Shown here piece by piece: positions 17,400 to 26,296 of a stretch of 64,000 bases of DNA; position 1 is the first letter of the stretch; each line of letters begins with the position of its first letter. The position numbers and the translations under genes are program-made. The notes beneath the pieces are model-generated. The model had not been told where the DNA came from. It ran no database searches and was given only the letters and a program-made list of their open reading frames with translations. Origin of the DNA: CAJXSN01 sp947492235 (GTDB lineage: Bacteria > Pseudomonadota > Alphaproteobacteria > Sphingomonadales > Sphingomonadaceae); assembly GCF_042492175.1 (NCBI RefSeq), contig NZ_CP170453.1, positions 372,001 to 436,000 on the forward strand, written 5' to 3'.

Positions 17400-18470
17400 T
17401 CACCGCAGTTTCAATGTCGCGAGGCCGAGCAGGGCCAGCACGATGGCGACAATCCAGAAGCGGATCACGACCTTGCTTTCGCTCCAGCCCAGCTGCTCGA
17501 AATGGTGGTGGATGGGGGCCATGCGGAACACGCGCTTTCCGGTCCGTTTGAACCAGAAGACCTGAATGATGACGCTGAGCGCTTCGAACACAAACAGCCC
17601 GCCGACAATCGCCAGAACGATCTCGTGATGGCTGGCCACCGCGATGGCGCCCAGCGCGCCGCCCAGTGCCAGACTGCCGGTATCGCCCATGAACACAGCC
17701 GCAGGCGGGGCGTTGAACCACAGGAAGGCCAACCCCGCCCCCATGATGGCGGCGCAGAATATCGCCAGCTCCCCTGCCCCCTCGACATAGGGAATTCCGA
17801 GATATTCGGAGTAATCGACGCGGCCGGCCAGATAACAGATGATCGCAAAGGTGCCCGCCGCGATAATCACCGGCATGATCGCCAGCCCGTCCAGCCCGTC
17901 GGTCAGGTTCACGGCGTTTCCTGCGCCGACAATCACGAAGGCGGCAAAGATGTAATAGCCCCAGCCCAGCGGAATGGCGCGGTCCGACACGAACGGCACA
18001 TAGAGCCATGTGTTGATCTGGCTGACGATGATGTAACTGGCGATGCCCGCGACGATAAATTCCAGCAGCAGGCGAACCTTGCCCGAAACGCCCTTGTGAC
18101 TGCCCTTCGAGACCTTGTCGTAATCGTCGAGGAACCCGATCAGGCCGAAACCGGCGGTGACCGCCAGACAGGCCCAGACAAACGGATTGCGCGGATCCAT
18201 CCACAGCATCAGACTGAGCGCTAGTGCGATCAGAATCATCAGACCGCCCATTGTGGGCGTGCCGACCTTGGCGAGATGGGTTTGCGGCCCGTCCTCCCGG
18301 ATCGGCTGCCCCTTGCCCTGCCGCACGCGCAGCATATCGATCAGGCGCGGTCCGATAATCAGACCGATGATCAGCGCGGTCATCAGCGTCGCGCCGGCGC
18401 GGAACGTCTGGTATCGCACGAGGTTGAACAACCCCTCGAATTCCATCCATTCAGCTAGCAGATACAGCAT
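17400..18470 (-). CDS. mraY: Phospho-N-acetylmuramoyl-pentapeptide-transferase
   Basis: 356 residues, about ten membrane helices; makes lipid I from undecaprenyl phosphate and the UDP-MurNAc-pentapeptide. Catalytic aspartates are visible at D115-D116 (FLDDYDK) and D263 (FMGDTGSLALGG); the NLTDGLDG loop is at 188-195 and the substrate-binding triple histidine PIHHHFEQLGW at 321-323. Length and motif order are standard. Confidence 0.97.
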   Translation of the reverse strand: MLYLLAEWMEFEGLFNLVRYQTFRAGATLMTALIIGLIIGPRLIDMLRVRQGKGQPIREDGPQTHLAKVGTPTMGGLMILIALALSLMLWMDPRNPFVWACLAVTAGFGLIGFLDDYDKVSKGSHKGVSGKVRLLLEFIVAGIASYIIVSQINTWLYVPFVSDRAIPLGWGYYIFAAFVIVGAGNAVNLTDGLDGLAIMPVIIAAGTFAIICYLAGRVDYSEYLGIPYVEGAGELAIFCAAIMGAGLAFLWFNAPPAAVFMGDTGSLALGGALGAIAVASHHEIVLAIVGGLFVFEALSVIIQVFWFKRTGKRVFRMAPIHHHFEQLGWSESKVVIRFWIVAIVLALLGLATLKLR

Positions 18471-18503
18471 TGCGGCTTCCCGGCCCCCTTATTCGCGGCA
18501 TTA

Positions 18504-19982
18504 TCACTGGCGCGCGGTCCAGTGATCGACAAGCCGGCCAAGGCCAACCGAGTTGGACCCCTTGACCAATAATGCGTCTCCGGCTGCGAGCCCGTATTCT
18601 TCCACCGCAGCTATTGCCTCGGCAGGCCCTTGGCAATGCGCGAAGCTCATGGTGTTGCCAAGCGTTCCTGCGCCAGCTTTCCCCAAATCCTGCGCCAGAG
18701 ACTCCATCTCTTCACCCACCAGGATGACATGATCGATTGCCGCCTCGGTCAGCGGTTCGATCAGCGCGGAATGCATGGCGGGGGCAAAATCGCCGAGCTC
18801 CTTCATGGCGCCCAGCACCGCGATCCGCCGCGTCGCCGGAGTCTGCCCCAATTGGCGCAGGGTGGCCCGCATCGAAGCCGGGTTGGCGTTGTAACTTTCG
18901 TCGACCAGCAAGGCCTTGCCGCCCGGCACAGAAATCTGGTGGCGCGCGCCGCGTCCTTTGAGACCGCCGAGCTCGGCCAATGCCAGTCCGGCCGCTCCCA
19001 GATCGCCGCCCGCTGCCTGCACCGCAGCGAGCACGCAAAGCGAGTTGGAAATCCAGTGCTCGCCCGGTTCGGCAACGGAATAGCACAGCCGGGTCTCGCC
19101 AACCTGCGCAGTGACCAGCGAGCCGCCGTTTGCCGCGGGGATAGCGTCCAGCAGACGCACATTGGCCGATGCATGGCGACCGAATGTTATGACTTGGGCG
19201 TTGCACTTTTTGGCATGTTCGACCAGCCGCGCAGTGTATTCGCTGTCCGCCGGGATGATCGCCACGCCGCCCTTCACCAGCCCGCCAAAGATCTCGCCCT
19301 TGGCGTCGGCGATCGCCTCCATGCTGCCTAGATTCTCGATATGCGCGGGCGCGATGGTCGTGACCACCGCGACATGAGGTGCAGCATGCTGCGTCAGTTC
19401 CGCAATCTCGCCCGCGTGGTTCATCCCCATCTCGAACACGCCGTAACGGCTGCGCGCGGGCATCCGGGCGAGGCTGAGCGGCACGCCGACATGGTTGTTG
19501 TAGCTGCGGACAGAGCGATGCGCCTGCCCCCGGCTGGAACGGTCCAAGGCGTTGAAAATAGCTTCTTTTACGCCAGTTTTGCCGACCGATCCGGTGACGG
19601 CAATCCGCTTTGCCGCAGCCCGGTCGCGGGCGGCGTGGGCCAAAGCATGCAAAGCGGCCGTCGTGTCTTCCACCAGCACATGCGGGCCGTCGACAGGCCG
19701 GTCAACCAGCGCAGCAGAGGCGCCCGCGGCAAAGGCTTTCTCGACAAACTTGTGCCCGTCCATCGCCTCGCCCTTCAGCGCGACAAACAGGTCACCGGGC
19801 CGGACATCGCGGCTGTCCATTTCAACGCCTGCACACTGGAAGTCGCCGCTTGCCACACCGCCGGTAGCCGCCGCGATTTCCTGCGCCGACCACAGCGCCA
19901 GCGGCAGAGCATCACGGGCCGTGCGCGGCCAGGACCGGATGGCAGGATGGCGGGTCTTTTTGAGGAGCGAGCTGGCAGTCAT
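18504..19982 (-). CDS. murF: UDP-N-acetylmuramoyl-tripeptide--D-alanyl-D-alanine ligase
   Basis: 492 residues, adding the D-Ala-D-Ala made by Ddl. The N-terminal domain contains MDSRDVRPGDLFVALKG; the ATP loop is GSVGKTG at 131-137; NNHVGVPLSLARM, FEMGMNHAGEI, and the C-terminal LVDESYNANPASM and LVKGSNSVGLGRLV follow. The ATG at 19982 overlaps the murE stop (ATGA). About 30 residues precede the conserved domain, slightly longer than E. coli MurF. Confidence 0.96.
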   Translation of the reverse strand: MTASSLLKKTRHPAIRSWPRTARDALPLALWSAQEIAAATGGVASGDFQCAGVEMDSRDVRPGDLFVALKGEAMDGHKFVEKAFAAGASAALVDRPVDGPHVLVEDTTAALHALAHAARDRAAAKRIAVTGSVGKTGVKEAIFNALDRSSRGQAHRSVRSYNNHVGVPLSLARMPARSRYGVFEMGMNHAGEIAELTQHAAPHVAVVTTIAPAHIENLGSMEAIADAKGEIFGGLVKGGVAIIPADSEYTARLVEHAKKCNAQVITFGRHASANVRLLDAIPAANGGSLVTAQVGETRLCYSVAEPGEHWISNSLCVLAAVQAAGGDLGAAGLALAELGGLKGRGARHQISVPGGKALLVDESYNANPASMRATLRQLGQTPATRRIAVLGAMKELGDFAPAMHSALIEPLTEAAIDHVILVGEEMESLAQDLGKAGAGTLGNTMSFAHCQGPAEAIAAVEEYGLAAGDALLVKGSNSVGLGRLVDHWTARQ

Positions 19983-21478
19983 TGATCGTGTCCCCAAGCG
20001 GTTTGGCCGATTTCGGCGCTGCATTCCCGGGCGACCTCGACGTCGTCGAACGGCAAGACGCGCATTTGCTCCCCGCTCCCGACGATCTGGCCGCGTTCAT
20101 GTCCTTTGCCAGCGATCAGGACGATATCGTCCTTGCCCGCCTGCTGAATCGCCTGCGCGATAGCGGCGCGCCGGTCACCCACTTCCACCGCGTTATCCCC
20201 TGCCCCTTCGAGCACGGCAGCGCGAATGGCTTCCGGAGCCTCGCCGCGCGGATTGTCGTCGGTCACGATGACCTGGTCGGACAGCCGCGAAGCCGCCTCG
20301 CCCATCGGCTCGCGCTTGCCGTGGTCGCGGTCTCCACCTGCGCCGAACACCGTAATCAGCTGGCCCGCCACATGGGGCCGCAGAGCCTCTATCGCGGCTT
20401 CCAGCGCGTCGGGCGTGTGGGCGTAATCGATATAGACCGGCGCACCGCTGGGCGCGATGACAGCGCGCTCCAGTCGTCCGCGAACAGGCTGAAGACGCGA
20501 CACGCCGTCCCACACCTGCGCCGGATCACCGCCGGTAGCCAGCACAAGAGCCGCCGAGGTGAGCGCATTGGCCACCTGATAGGCCCCGATCAGTGGCAGG
20601 CGCAGCTTGCGCGTCTCACCGGCGTGGGTGATTTCCAGATCCTGCCCCAGCTGTGTGGGGGTGCGCGCGGTGAGCCGGATGAAATCACCCTGCTCGCCAA
20701 CGGTCAGGACTTCGAGCCCGCGCGCCTTTGCCCGCGCAATTGCCTGCGCAGTCCAGTCGTCACCGCCGGTCCAGATGACCGCTTTCCCGCCCGCCACGAC
20801 GACTTCATCGAGCAGCTGCATCTTGGCGTCGAAATAGTCTTCCATGGTGGCGTGATAATCGAGGTGATCACGGCTGAAATTGGTGAAGGCCCCAGCGGCA
20901 ACCGGCAGCCCTTCATTGCGATATTGCGAGAGGCCGTGGCTGCTCGCCTCGTAGGCGACATGGGTCACGCCCTCGCGCGCCAGACCGCTGACATTGCTGA
21001 GAAAAGTGACAATATCGGGCGTCGTCAATCCTGTCGAAATGCTCTCGTCAGGCGTCGTCACACCCAGCGTCCCGATGCTCGCCGCGCGCTGGCCCGACAT
21101 GCGCCATAGCTGCCGGGTCATCTCCACGCAGGACGTTTTGCCATTGGTGCCGGTCACCGCGACAATTGTATCGGGCACCGGCGTGAAATAGCGCGCTGCC
21201 AGCCGCGCAAAGGCCCGGCGCGGCGTGTCATCGGCAATATGCACTGCGCCGGACACGCCGGCTTCGGGCCGCGCGACGATGGCGATGGCGCCTGCTTCAA
21301 CTGCCGATGCGATAAAGTCTTCGCCATTCACAGCAGCGCCCTGAAAGGCACCGAACACCGTGCCCGGTGCAACCTTGCGGTGATCGATAGCAAATCCGGT
21401 TACATTGAGGTCGCCGCTCGCCCCGGTATCGAACCCTGCGTCAATCCCGGCAGCGTCTGCCAGCTTGCCCAGCTTCAT
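19979..21478 (-). CDS. murE: UDP-MurNAc-tripeptide synthetase (meso-diaminopimelate adding)
   Basis: 499 residues. It has the ATP loop TGTNGKTS (109-116), the carbamoylated-lysine region near FDAKMQLL, and HLDYH. The DDNPR motif at 407-411 with following GEAP is the signature for meso-diaminopimelate rather than lysine specificity, implying DAP-type peptidoglycan as expected in a Gram-negative. The N-terminal domain has FAIDHRKVAPGTVFGA, a slightly diverged version of the usual DSR-V-PG-LF. ATG overlaps the ftsI stop (ATGA). Confidence 0.97.
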   Translation of the reverse strand: MKLGKLADAAGIDAGFDTGASGDLNVTGFAIDHRKVAPGTVFGAFQGAAVNGEDFIASAVEAGAIAIVARPEAGVSGAVHIADDTPRRAFARLAARYFTPVPDTIVAVTGTNGKTSCVEMTRQLWRMSGQRAASIGTLGVTTPDESISTGLTTPDIVTFLSNVSGLAREGVTHVAYEASSHGLSQYRNEGLPVAAGAFTNFSRDHLDYHATMEDYFDAKMQLLDEVVVAGGKAVIWTGGDDWTAQAIARAKARGLEVLTVGEQGDFIRLTARTPTQLGQDLEITHAGETRKLRLPLIGAYQVANALTSAALVLATGGDPAQVWDGVSRLQPVRGRLERAVIAPSGAPVYIDYAHTPDALEAAIEALRPHVAGQLITVFGAGGDRDHGKREPMGEAASRLSDQVIVTDDNPRGEAPEAIRAAVLEGAGDNAVEVGDRRAAIAQAIQQAGKDDIVLIAGKGHERGQIVGSGEQMRVLPFDDVEVARECSAEIGQTAWGHDQ

Positions 21479-23196
21479 GTTCCGCCCCCGGGGATCAGCG
21501 GCTTGAGGTCCGAAATGTCGACATCGCGCGACATATCAGGGCGCACGCCCATCAGCGGGCCGATACGCGGGACCAGCTTGCCGACGATGGGCGCTGCATT
21601 CCACGCCGCCGTGCGCTGGAAAGAACTGGCATGCGTGCCCTTTGGCTCGTCCAGCATGGCCACCACGACATAGCGCGGATTGTCCATCGGGAACGCGGCG
21701 GCGAAGGTCGAAACAAGGCTGGTCTCGCGGTAGCCGCGCTTGCCCGGCTTCTCTGCCGAGCCCGTCTTGCCGCCGACGCGGTAGCCCTTTGCATCCGCGT
21801 TCTTACCCGTGCCGTAAATCGCAATCATCCGGAGCAATTGCCGCATCCGCGAGCTGGTGGATTCCTTGAACACCCGCCGTCCGCGCGGGACCTCGCCTGC
21901 CTCCAGCTTCTGCAGCGTTGCCGGACGCCAGACACCGCCATTAACCATCGCCGCATAGGCACTCGCGAGATGCAGCGGGGTAACCGCGATGCCGTGGCCA
22001 TAGCTGATCGTCATATTGCGCAGGCGCGGCCATTTGCCCTTCGGCCAGATCGGATGGCCGCGTGCGGGCAGCTCGATATAGGGGCGCTCGTTCATGCCCA
22101 GATCGATCATCGTGCGGCGCAAACGTTCGGCGCCAAGCTCGTCGGCAATGCGCGCGGTGACGGTGTTGGAAGACTGGATAAGCGCTTCCGGCACATTCAG
22201 ATGATTGCCCAGAAAATGGCTGTCGGCCAGCACGGCATTGCTGATCTCGACATCGCGCGCATTCCAGCGCTTCGAGAAATCGCGCACCACGCCGGCATCG
22301 ATCGCCGCTGCCACGCTCAAAGGTTTGAAGGTAGAGCCCAGCTCGTAGACCTGATTGGTCACGCGGTTGAATTCGTAATCCACCACCCGGCGATCCATCA
22401 CGTTGGGATCGAACTCGGGCAGCGAAGCCAGCGCCATCACTTCGCCGGTATCGACATCCAGCACGATGCCAGCCGCGCCCATGGCATTGGTCGCCAGCAT
22501 GCCGCTGCGCAATTCATCTTCCAGCGCGCCCTGCACCCGCATATCGATGGACAGCGCCATCGGCTCGCCGCGCAGGGCCGGATCGGTCAGGCGCGATTGC
22601 AGCACCTGTTCCATGCCCACCTTGCCGTCGCCATCATGGGTGACATAGCCCAGCACATGCGCGCCCAGCGATCCTTGCGGATAGTGCCGGTCGGTTTCCT
22701 CCGGCAATTCCAGCGCCAGCTCCCCCAGCGCGTGTATCTGGTTGGCCTGCTCCGGCAGAACGCGGCGGCGCAGATAGCCTGCCTTGCCGCTGGTCAGGCG
22801 CCGCAGGATGATGGCCTTGTCAGCCTCGGGGAAGATGGCCGCGATCCTGGTCGCTACCTCTTCCGCCGAGCGGGTGAGCGGCGTGCCGCCATCGCCCATC
22901 GCCTTGGGATTGAACCACAGCGCACGGGCCGGGAAATTGCGCGCCATCGGAGTGCCGTTGCGATCAACGATCTCGCCGCGATCGGGAAGCAGCGCTTCCT
23001 CCAGCGAAGCCGGGCCGGACGCGCCACCACCAATGCCGAGAAACACGATGCGGGACAGCGCCGCCAAGGCCACCAGAGCAAACAGCAGCGCCACCAGCAG
23101 CACGCGCAGGCGAGCCACCAGCACCGCCTCGTGCCGCTGCGTTACGGGCCGGACCCTGCCGATAGAAATTGCGGTATCGATACCCAGCGCGGTCAT
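21475..23196 (-). CDS. ftsI: Septal peptidoglycan transpeptidase FtsI (PBP3)
   Basis: 573 residues. One N-terminal membrane helix (about 27-52) precedes the PBP dimerisation domain and a class B transpeptidase domain. Active-site motifs are complete: STFK with S288 and K291, SSN at 342-344, and KTGSAEK starting at 477. It cross-links septal glycan made by FtsW. ATG overlaps the stop of the ftsL-like gene (ATGA). Confidence 0.96.
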   Translation of the reverse strand: MTALGIDTAISIGRVRPVTQRHEAVLVARLRVLLVALLFALVALAALSRIVFLGIGGGASGPASLEEALLPDRGEIVDRNGTPMARNFPARALWFNPKAMGDGGTPLTRSAEEVATRIAAIFPEADKAIILRRLTSGKAGYLRRRVLPEQANQIHALGELALELPEETDRHYPQGSLGAHVLGYVTHDGDGKVGMEQVLQSRLTDPALRGEPMALSIDMRVQGALEDELRSGMLATNAMGAAGIVLDVDTGEVMALASLPEFDPNVMDRRVVDYEFNRVTNQVYELGSTFKPLSVAAAIDAGVVRDFSKRWNARDVEISNAVLADSHFLGNHLNVPEALIQSSNTVTARIADELGAERLRRTMIDLGMNERPYIELPARGHPIWPKGKWPRLRNMTISYGHGIAVTPLHLASAYAAMVNGGVWRPATLQKLEAGEVPRGRRVFKESTSSRMRQLLRMIAIYGTGKNADAKGYRVGGKTGSAEKPGKRGYRETSLVSTFAAAFPMDNPRYVVVAMLDEPKGTHASSFQRTAAWNAAPIVGKLVPRIGPLMGVRPDMSRDVDISDLKPLIPGGGT

Positions 23197-23744
23197 TCGG
23201 CCAGTTCCGTTTGAACAGACGGCGCATCCATCGTCGACTGAAGCCTGTCGGCGAGCGACGAAGCGGCTTCCTCGCGAGCTGCCCGGGCGCCCATTTCTTC
23301 GCGGTTTGCGTCTTCGGCGGGCGCCGTTTCCGGCAGACCCGTCAGCGGCGAAACCATCGCGATGATCGGATTTTCATCGCCAGCATCATCCGCGCGTGGA
23401 TCGGGTGCGCGCGCTACGCGGATCGGGGCGGGAGCGCCCGGCGCGCGGCCTTCACCCAATTCGGCAAGCTGGCGTTCTGTTTCCATGAACTGGTCGGCAC
23501 GCGGCGTATCATAGCCAAATTCGACCTTGTTCCAGGTCGCCAATTGCTGCTGGTTGGCTCGGGTCTGATATTCCGTTTCCAGCCGCCGTGTCTCGCGCTC
23601 CAGCGCAACAATCGTCCGCTCTGCCCGAACGACTTCGCTCTTCACGGCATTGACCCGAAATGTCAGCGCCACAAACAGTGCGAGACACACTGCGAGTAAG
23701 GCGAGCCAGCCAATCTGGCGGATGCGGGATGCAGGAGGCGTCAT
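23193..23744 (-). CDS. ftsL: FtsL-like bitopic division protein with long C-terminal tail
   Basis: 183 residues: a short N-terminus, one membrane helix (about 11-31, IGWLALLAVCLALFVALTF), then a heptad-rich stretch (VNAVKSEVVRAERTIVALE and onward to about residue 80) ending with QLATWNKVEFGYDTPRADQF, and then about 100 residues rich in Ala/Pro/Glu/Arg. Position between rsmH and ftsI and the topology identify it as FtsL; sequence conservation in this family is low. The tail roughly doubles the usual length of about 90-120. Both ends show ATGA overlaps. Confidence 0.8.
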   Translation of the reverse strand: MTPPASRIRQIGWLALLAVCLALFVALTFRVNAVKSEVVRAERTIVALERETRRLETEYQTRANQQQLATWNKVEFGYDTPRADQFMETERQLAELGEGRAPGAPAPIRVARAPDPRADDAGDENPIIAMVSPLTGLPETAPAEDANREEMGARAAREEAASSLADRLQSTMDAPSVQTELAE

Positions 23745-24688
23745 GCGGCTTCTCTTGGGGCGATATCTGTCCGCACAGCGTGGCGCAGGACCGAGGAACG
23801 CGAGCGGGGATTGCGGGTAATTTCGGCTTCACCGGGCCGGATGGCCTTGGAAACCTGAGAGAAAACGGCCGGCGGGGCGTCGGTGTGGGGAAGGTGACGA
23901 GAGCCACCGCCGGCCGCCTGAGAAGCGCTTTTGAAAAAGCGCTTCACAATGCGGTCTTCAAGAGAGTGGAAGCTGACAACGGCCAGCTTGCCACCCGATT
24001 TGAGCAAGCGTTCTGCTGCGAACAGGCCCTGCTCCAGTTCATCCAATTCGCCATTCACATGGATGCGGATGGCCTGAAACGAGCGGGTCGCCGGGTCCTT
24101 GGGCGCACCGGGACGATGACCCAGCGCCTTGCGAATGACACGGGCCAGCTCACCGGTTGTTTCCAGCGGGCGTGCGGCGATAATTGCGCGGGCGACCCGG
24201 CGCGACTGGCGTTCCTCGCCATAGCGATACAGCACATCGGCGATCTGGTCCGCTTCTGCGGTGTTGAGGAAATCGGCGGCGCTGGGGCCGTCCTGCTCCA
24301 TCCGCATATCCAGCGGGCCGTCGGTGGAGAATGCAAAGCCGCGCTCCGCCTGATCCAGCTGCATGGAGGACACGCCGATATCCATGACAACGCCATCGAC
24401 CCGCGCGATGCCCATGCGCCCCATCTCCGAAGCCATCTGTGAGAAGCGATGCGGGTGCAAAGACAGGCGCCCGTCGAACTCGGCCTCCATAGCCGCCCCA
24501 TTCTTGATGGCGTCGGGATCGCGATCGAACGCGTAGACCCGGGCGCCGCGCTCCAAAAGCGCGCGGGTATAGCCGCCAGCGCCGAAGGTTGCATCCACCA
24601 GCACATCGCCGGGCTGCGGGTCCAGTGCGGCGACGACTTCATCGAGGAGGACAGGAATGTGTGGTGCGGTTTTGGAAGGCGCGCTCAT
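23741..24688 (-). CDS. rsmH: 16S rRNA (cytosine-1402 N4)-methyltransferase
   Basis: 315 residues, also known as MraW. The start MSAPSKTAPHIPVLLDEVV fits the family; the SAM site VDATFGAGGYTRALL is around residues 30-44, followed by VVMDIGVSSMQLDQAERGFAF (shown in part), the TRSFQAIRIHVN and VVSFHSLEDRIVKRFF motifs, and the NPRSRSSVLR tail. It methylates C1402 in the ribosomal decoding centre. The ATG at 24688 forms ATGA with the mraZ stop. Confidence 0.96.
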   Translation of the reverse strand: MSAPSKTAPHIPVLLDEVVAALDPQPGDVLVDATFGAGGYTRALLERGARVYAFDRDPDAIKNGAAMEAEFDGRLSLHPHRFSQMASEMGRMGIARVDGVVMDIGVSSMQLDQAERGFAFSTDGPLDMRMEQDGPSAADFLNTAEADQIADVLYRYGEERQSRRVARAIIAARPLETTGELARVIRKALGHRPGAPKDPATRSFQAIRIHVNGELDELEQGLFAAERLLKSGGKLAVVSFHSLEDRIVKRFFKSASQAAGGGSRHLPHTDAPPAVFSQVSKAIRPGEAEITRNPRSRSSVLRHAVRTDIAPREAA

Positions 24689-25197
24689 TTTGCACCACCC
24701 TTCCCGGCCAGCTTGGCCTGGGCCTGCTCGACCATATTCTTGCAAGATGCCTGCGCAGCGCGCCAGGACGGGCCCATTTTGTAGAGCTCTTCCGGGTCCC
24801 ACATGGTGAAGAAATCATCCGCCCCGCGGAAGAACAGGCCGCCGGTGATGTTGGCCAGTTCACCCAGATGGCTGGGCATCACGAAGCGCCCGCTATCGTC
24901 GAACGGGATCGTCTCGAACCCGAACAGCTCGCTCGACCGCTCGTCATAATCGAAATCATGGCCGCGTTTCTCGGCGAGCTTTTTCTCGCGCTTGAGATTG
25001 CTTTTCAGTTCTGCGCGGCGCGAAGTGCCAAAGCCGATCAGGCAGTTCCAGCGGTCGTGCTTGTCGATGCACAGCAGGCGATTATCGCCGCTGGCGGCAC
25101 GCACTTCTTTGCGGAATGCGGGGGGCAAAGAGAAACGGCCCTTATCGCCCGCAGGCGAAAAGGCTGTTCCCGAATACCCTTGAAATTCGCTTTCCAC
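24685..25197 (-). CDS. mraZ: MraZ transcriptional regulator
   Basis: 170 residues with two SpoVT/AbrB-like repeats, visible as DKGRFSLPPAFR (first) and DDSGRFVMPSHLGEL (second). MraZ usually represses the division cluster it heads by binding G-rich direct repeats upstream. It has about 25 extra residues at the C-terminus relative to the E. coli protein (152). The start must be the GTG at 25195-25197: a TAG lies in frame nine codons upstream with no ATG, GTG or TTG between. GGGGA abuts the GTG, leaving almost no Shine-Dalgarno spacing. Confidence 0.92.
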   Translation of the reverse strand: MESEFQGYSGTAFSPAGDKGRFSLPPAFRKEVRAASGDNRLLCIDKHDRWNCLIGFGTSRRAELKSNLKREKKLAEKRGHDFDYDERSSELFGFETIPFDDSGRFVMPSHLGELANITGGLFFRGADDFFTMWDPEELYKMGPSWRAAQASCKNMVEQAQAKLAGKGGAK

Positions 25198-25489
25198 TCC
25201 CCGCGCGTCCCCGACAAAGCGCCTCTAACCCTCGTGGACACAGCTTTCCCGCAGTCGCCAGCGCGCGAGCACCGGCAACCCGCCGACCTGTCAGGCACGG
25301 CGCAGCGGAATCCTCATATCCAATGAAAGGAGGTCCTACTCCCAGCAGGGGTGGGTGAAAAGGGGAAAAGACGCTTTTTTTCGGGAATTCCCGGAAAGTG
25401 TCTGTTTTAAAACATATTTTAGTCAGGCATTTTTCGCGCCATCATCCGCTTTCCCAGGTGATCGATGACCTTCTCCACGCTCCAAACCA
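25198..25489 (-). promoter_or_regulatory. mraZ upstream region with G-tract repeats and a palindrome
   Basis: This is the largest gene-free gap (292 bases) and must contain the main promoter of the division cluster. On the plus strand TGGGT (25352-25356) and GGGGA (25362-25366) are separated by exactly five bases, with another GGGG at 25348-25351. In E. coli MraZ binds TGGGN repeats with five-base spacers, so this is a candidate operator. A perfect 12-base palindrome CGGGAATTCCCG lies at 25382-25393 next to a T7 tract (25375-25381), and AT-rich sequence (TTTTAAAACATATTTTAG) at 25405-25422 could hold a promoter. No single -35/-10 pair stands out. Confidence 0.45.
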
Positions 25490-26293
25490 TCATTCCCCAC
25501 TTTTCCCGGATGCGGCTGCTGGACCTTCCTTTGCCATGCCGATCAACTCTTCGAAGGCCACCAATACCGCCGCGTCCGGCGCTTCCTCGGCCTCCAGAAT
25601 GGCCGCATCGGCGAGTATGACGGCGCGGCCCTTCCCGATTGCACACATTGTTAGAACACGCCCGAGTCGGTCGGTGCAATCGCTTTGTGCGCCGCCGGCC
25701 GGTTCGCGGCGGGTCAGCTCGCCATGAGCAGCCAGCGGCAACTCGCCGCCACCGAAAGCCACAAAACGGGTTTCCGCCGATGGCGGAGCCGCTTCCAGAG
25801 CCAATCCCCACCGCGCCAGAAGCGTATCGAGCAGCGCCACATCCTGCGGGCGGCGTTTGTCGCCCACACCGTATTCCGAATGGCCGGTCAGCATGGGGTC
25901 GGCGAAGACAAGCGCATGCCCCCCGCCCCGCACCCAATCATCCAGCGCCACATTCTCTTCCGGCGACAGCATGCGGGGCTGCGCCAGCACCAGCAGCTCG
26001 AGCCCGGCCAGCGCATCGGGCGTCAGGATGTCGATGGCCGCCACCTCGTGGTTCTGGCCCAGCGCGTCCAGCGCCCAATGGGCCTGCGCATCGGGAGCGA
26101 GCAATGCGGTGAAATCATCGCCTTCCGACCACAGGATCGGCAAGGTCGTCATCAGCCCCAGCCGATCTGACACTCCTTCGGTGGCAATTGCCTGTTCGGG
26201 AGCATCCACCGTGCGGCTGTCATGCTCGGTGCAGGCCGCCATCAAAGACAGCGCGACCGGCGCAATCACGGCTGAAAGTGCAAGCTTGCTCAC
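25490..26293 (-). CDS. GldG-like lipoprotein (ABC-type-transport-associated domain)
   Basis: 267 residues from a GTG start. The signal segment ends with the lipobox LMAAC (cysteine near residue 21). The mature protein resembles the GldG/DUF4350-type ligand-sensing domain: TLPILWSEGDDF near the start, then AQPRMLSPEENVALDDWVRGGG, ALVFADPMLTGHSEYG and GKGRAVILADAAILE. Such domains occur in subunits of ABC transporters linked to gliding or unknown functions, but no ATPase or permease gene is adjacent. It follows the one-helix protein by three bases on the same strand, so the two are probably co-expressed. Function unknown. Confidence 0.6.
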   Translation of the reverse strand: MSKLALSAVIAPVALSLMAACTEHDSRTVDAPEQAIATEGVSDRLGLMTTLPILWSEGDDFTALLAPDAQAHWALDALGQNHEVAAIDILTPDALAGLELLVLAQPRMLSPEENVALDDWVRGGGHALVFADPMLTGHSEYGVGDKRRPQDVALLDTLLARWGLALEAAPPSAETRFVAFGGGELPLAAHGELTRREPAGGAQSDCTDRLGRVLTMCAIGKGRAVILADAAILEAEEAPDAAVLVAFEELIGMAKEGPAAASGKSGE

Positions 26294-26296
26294 GGC

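Noticed and set aside
21631..23214. Plus-strand open frame (527 codons) opposite ftsI
   Set aside because: Antisense to ftsI with its three intact catalytic motifs; no ribosome site or family resemblance.
25375..25393. Palindrome CGGGAATTCCCG with a T tract as a terminator
   Set aside because: The T run precedes the palindrome on the plus strand and reads as A on the minus strand, so neither strand has the hairpin-then-T order.
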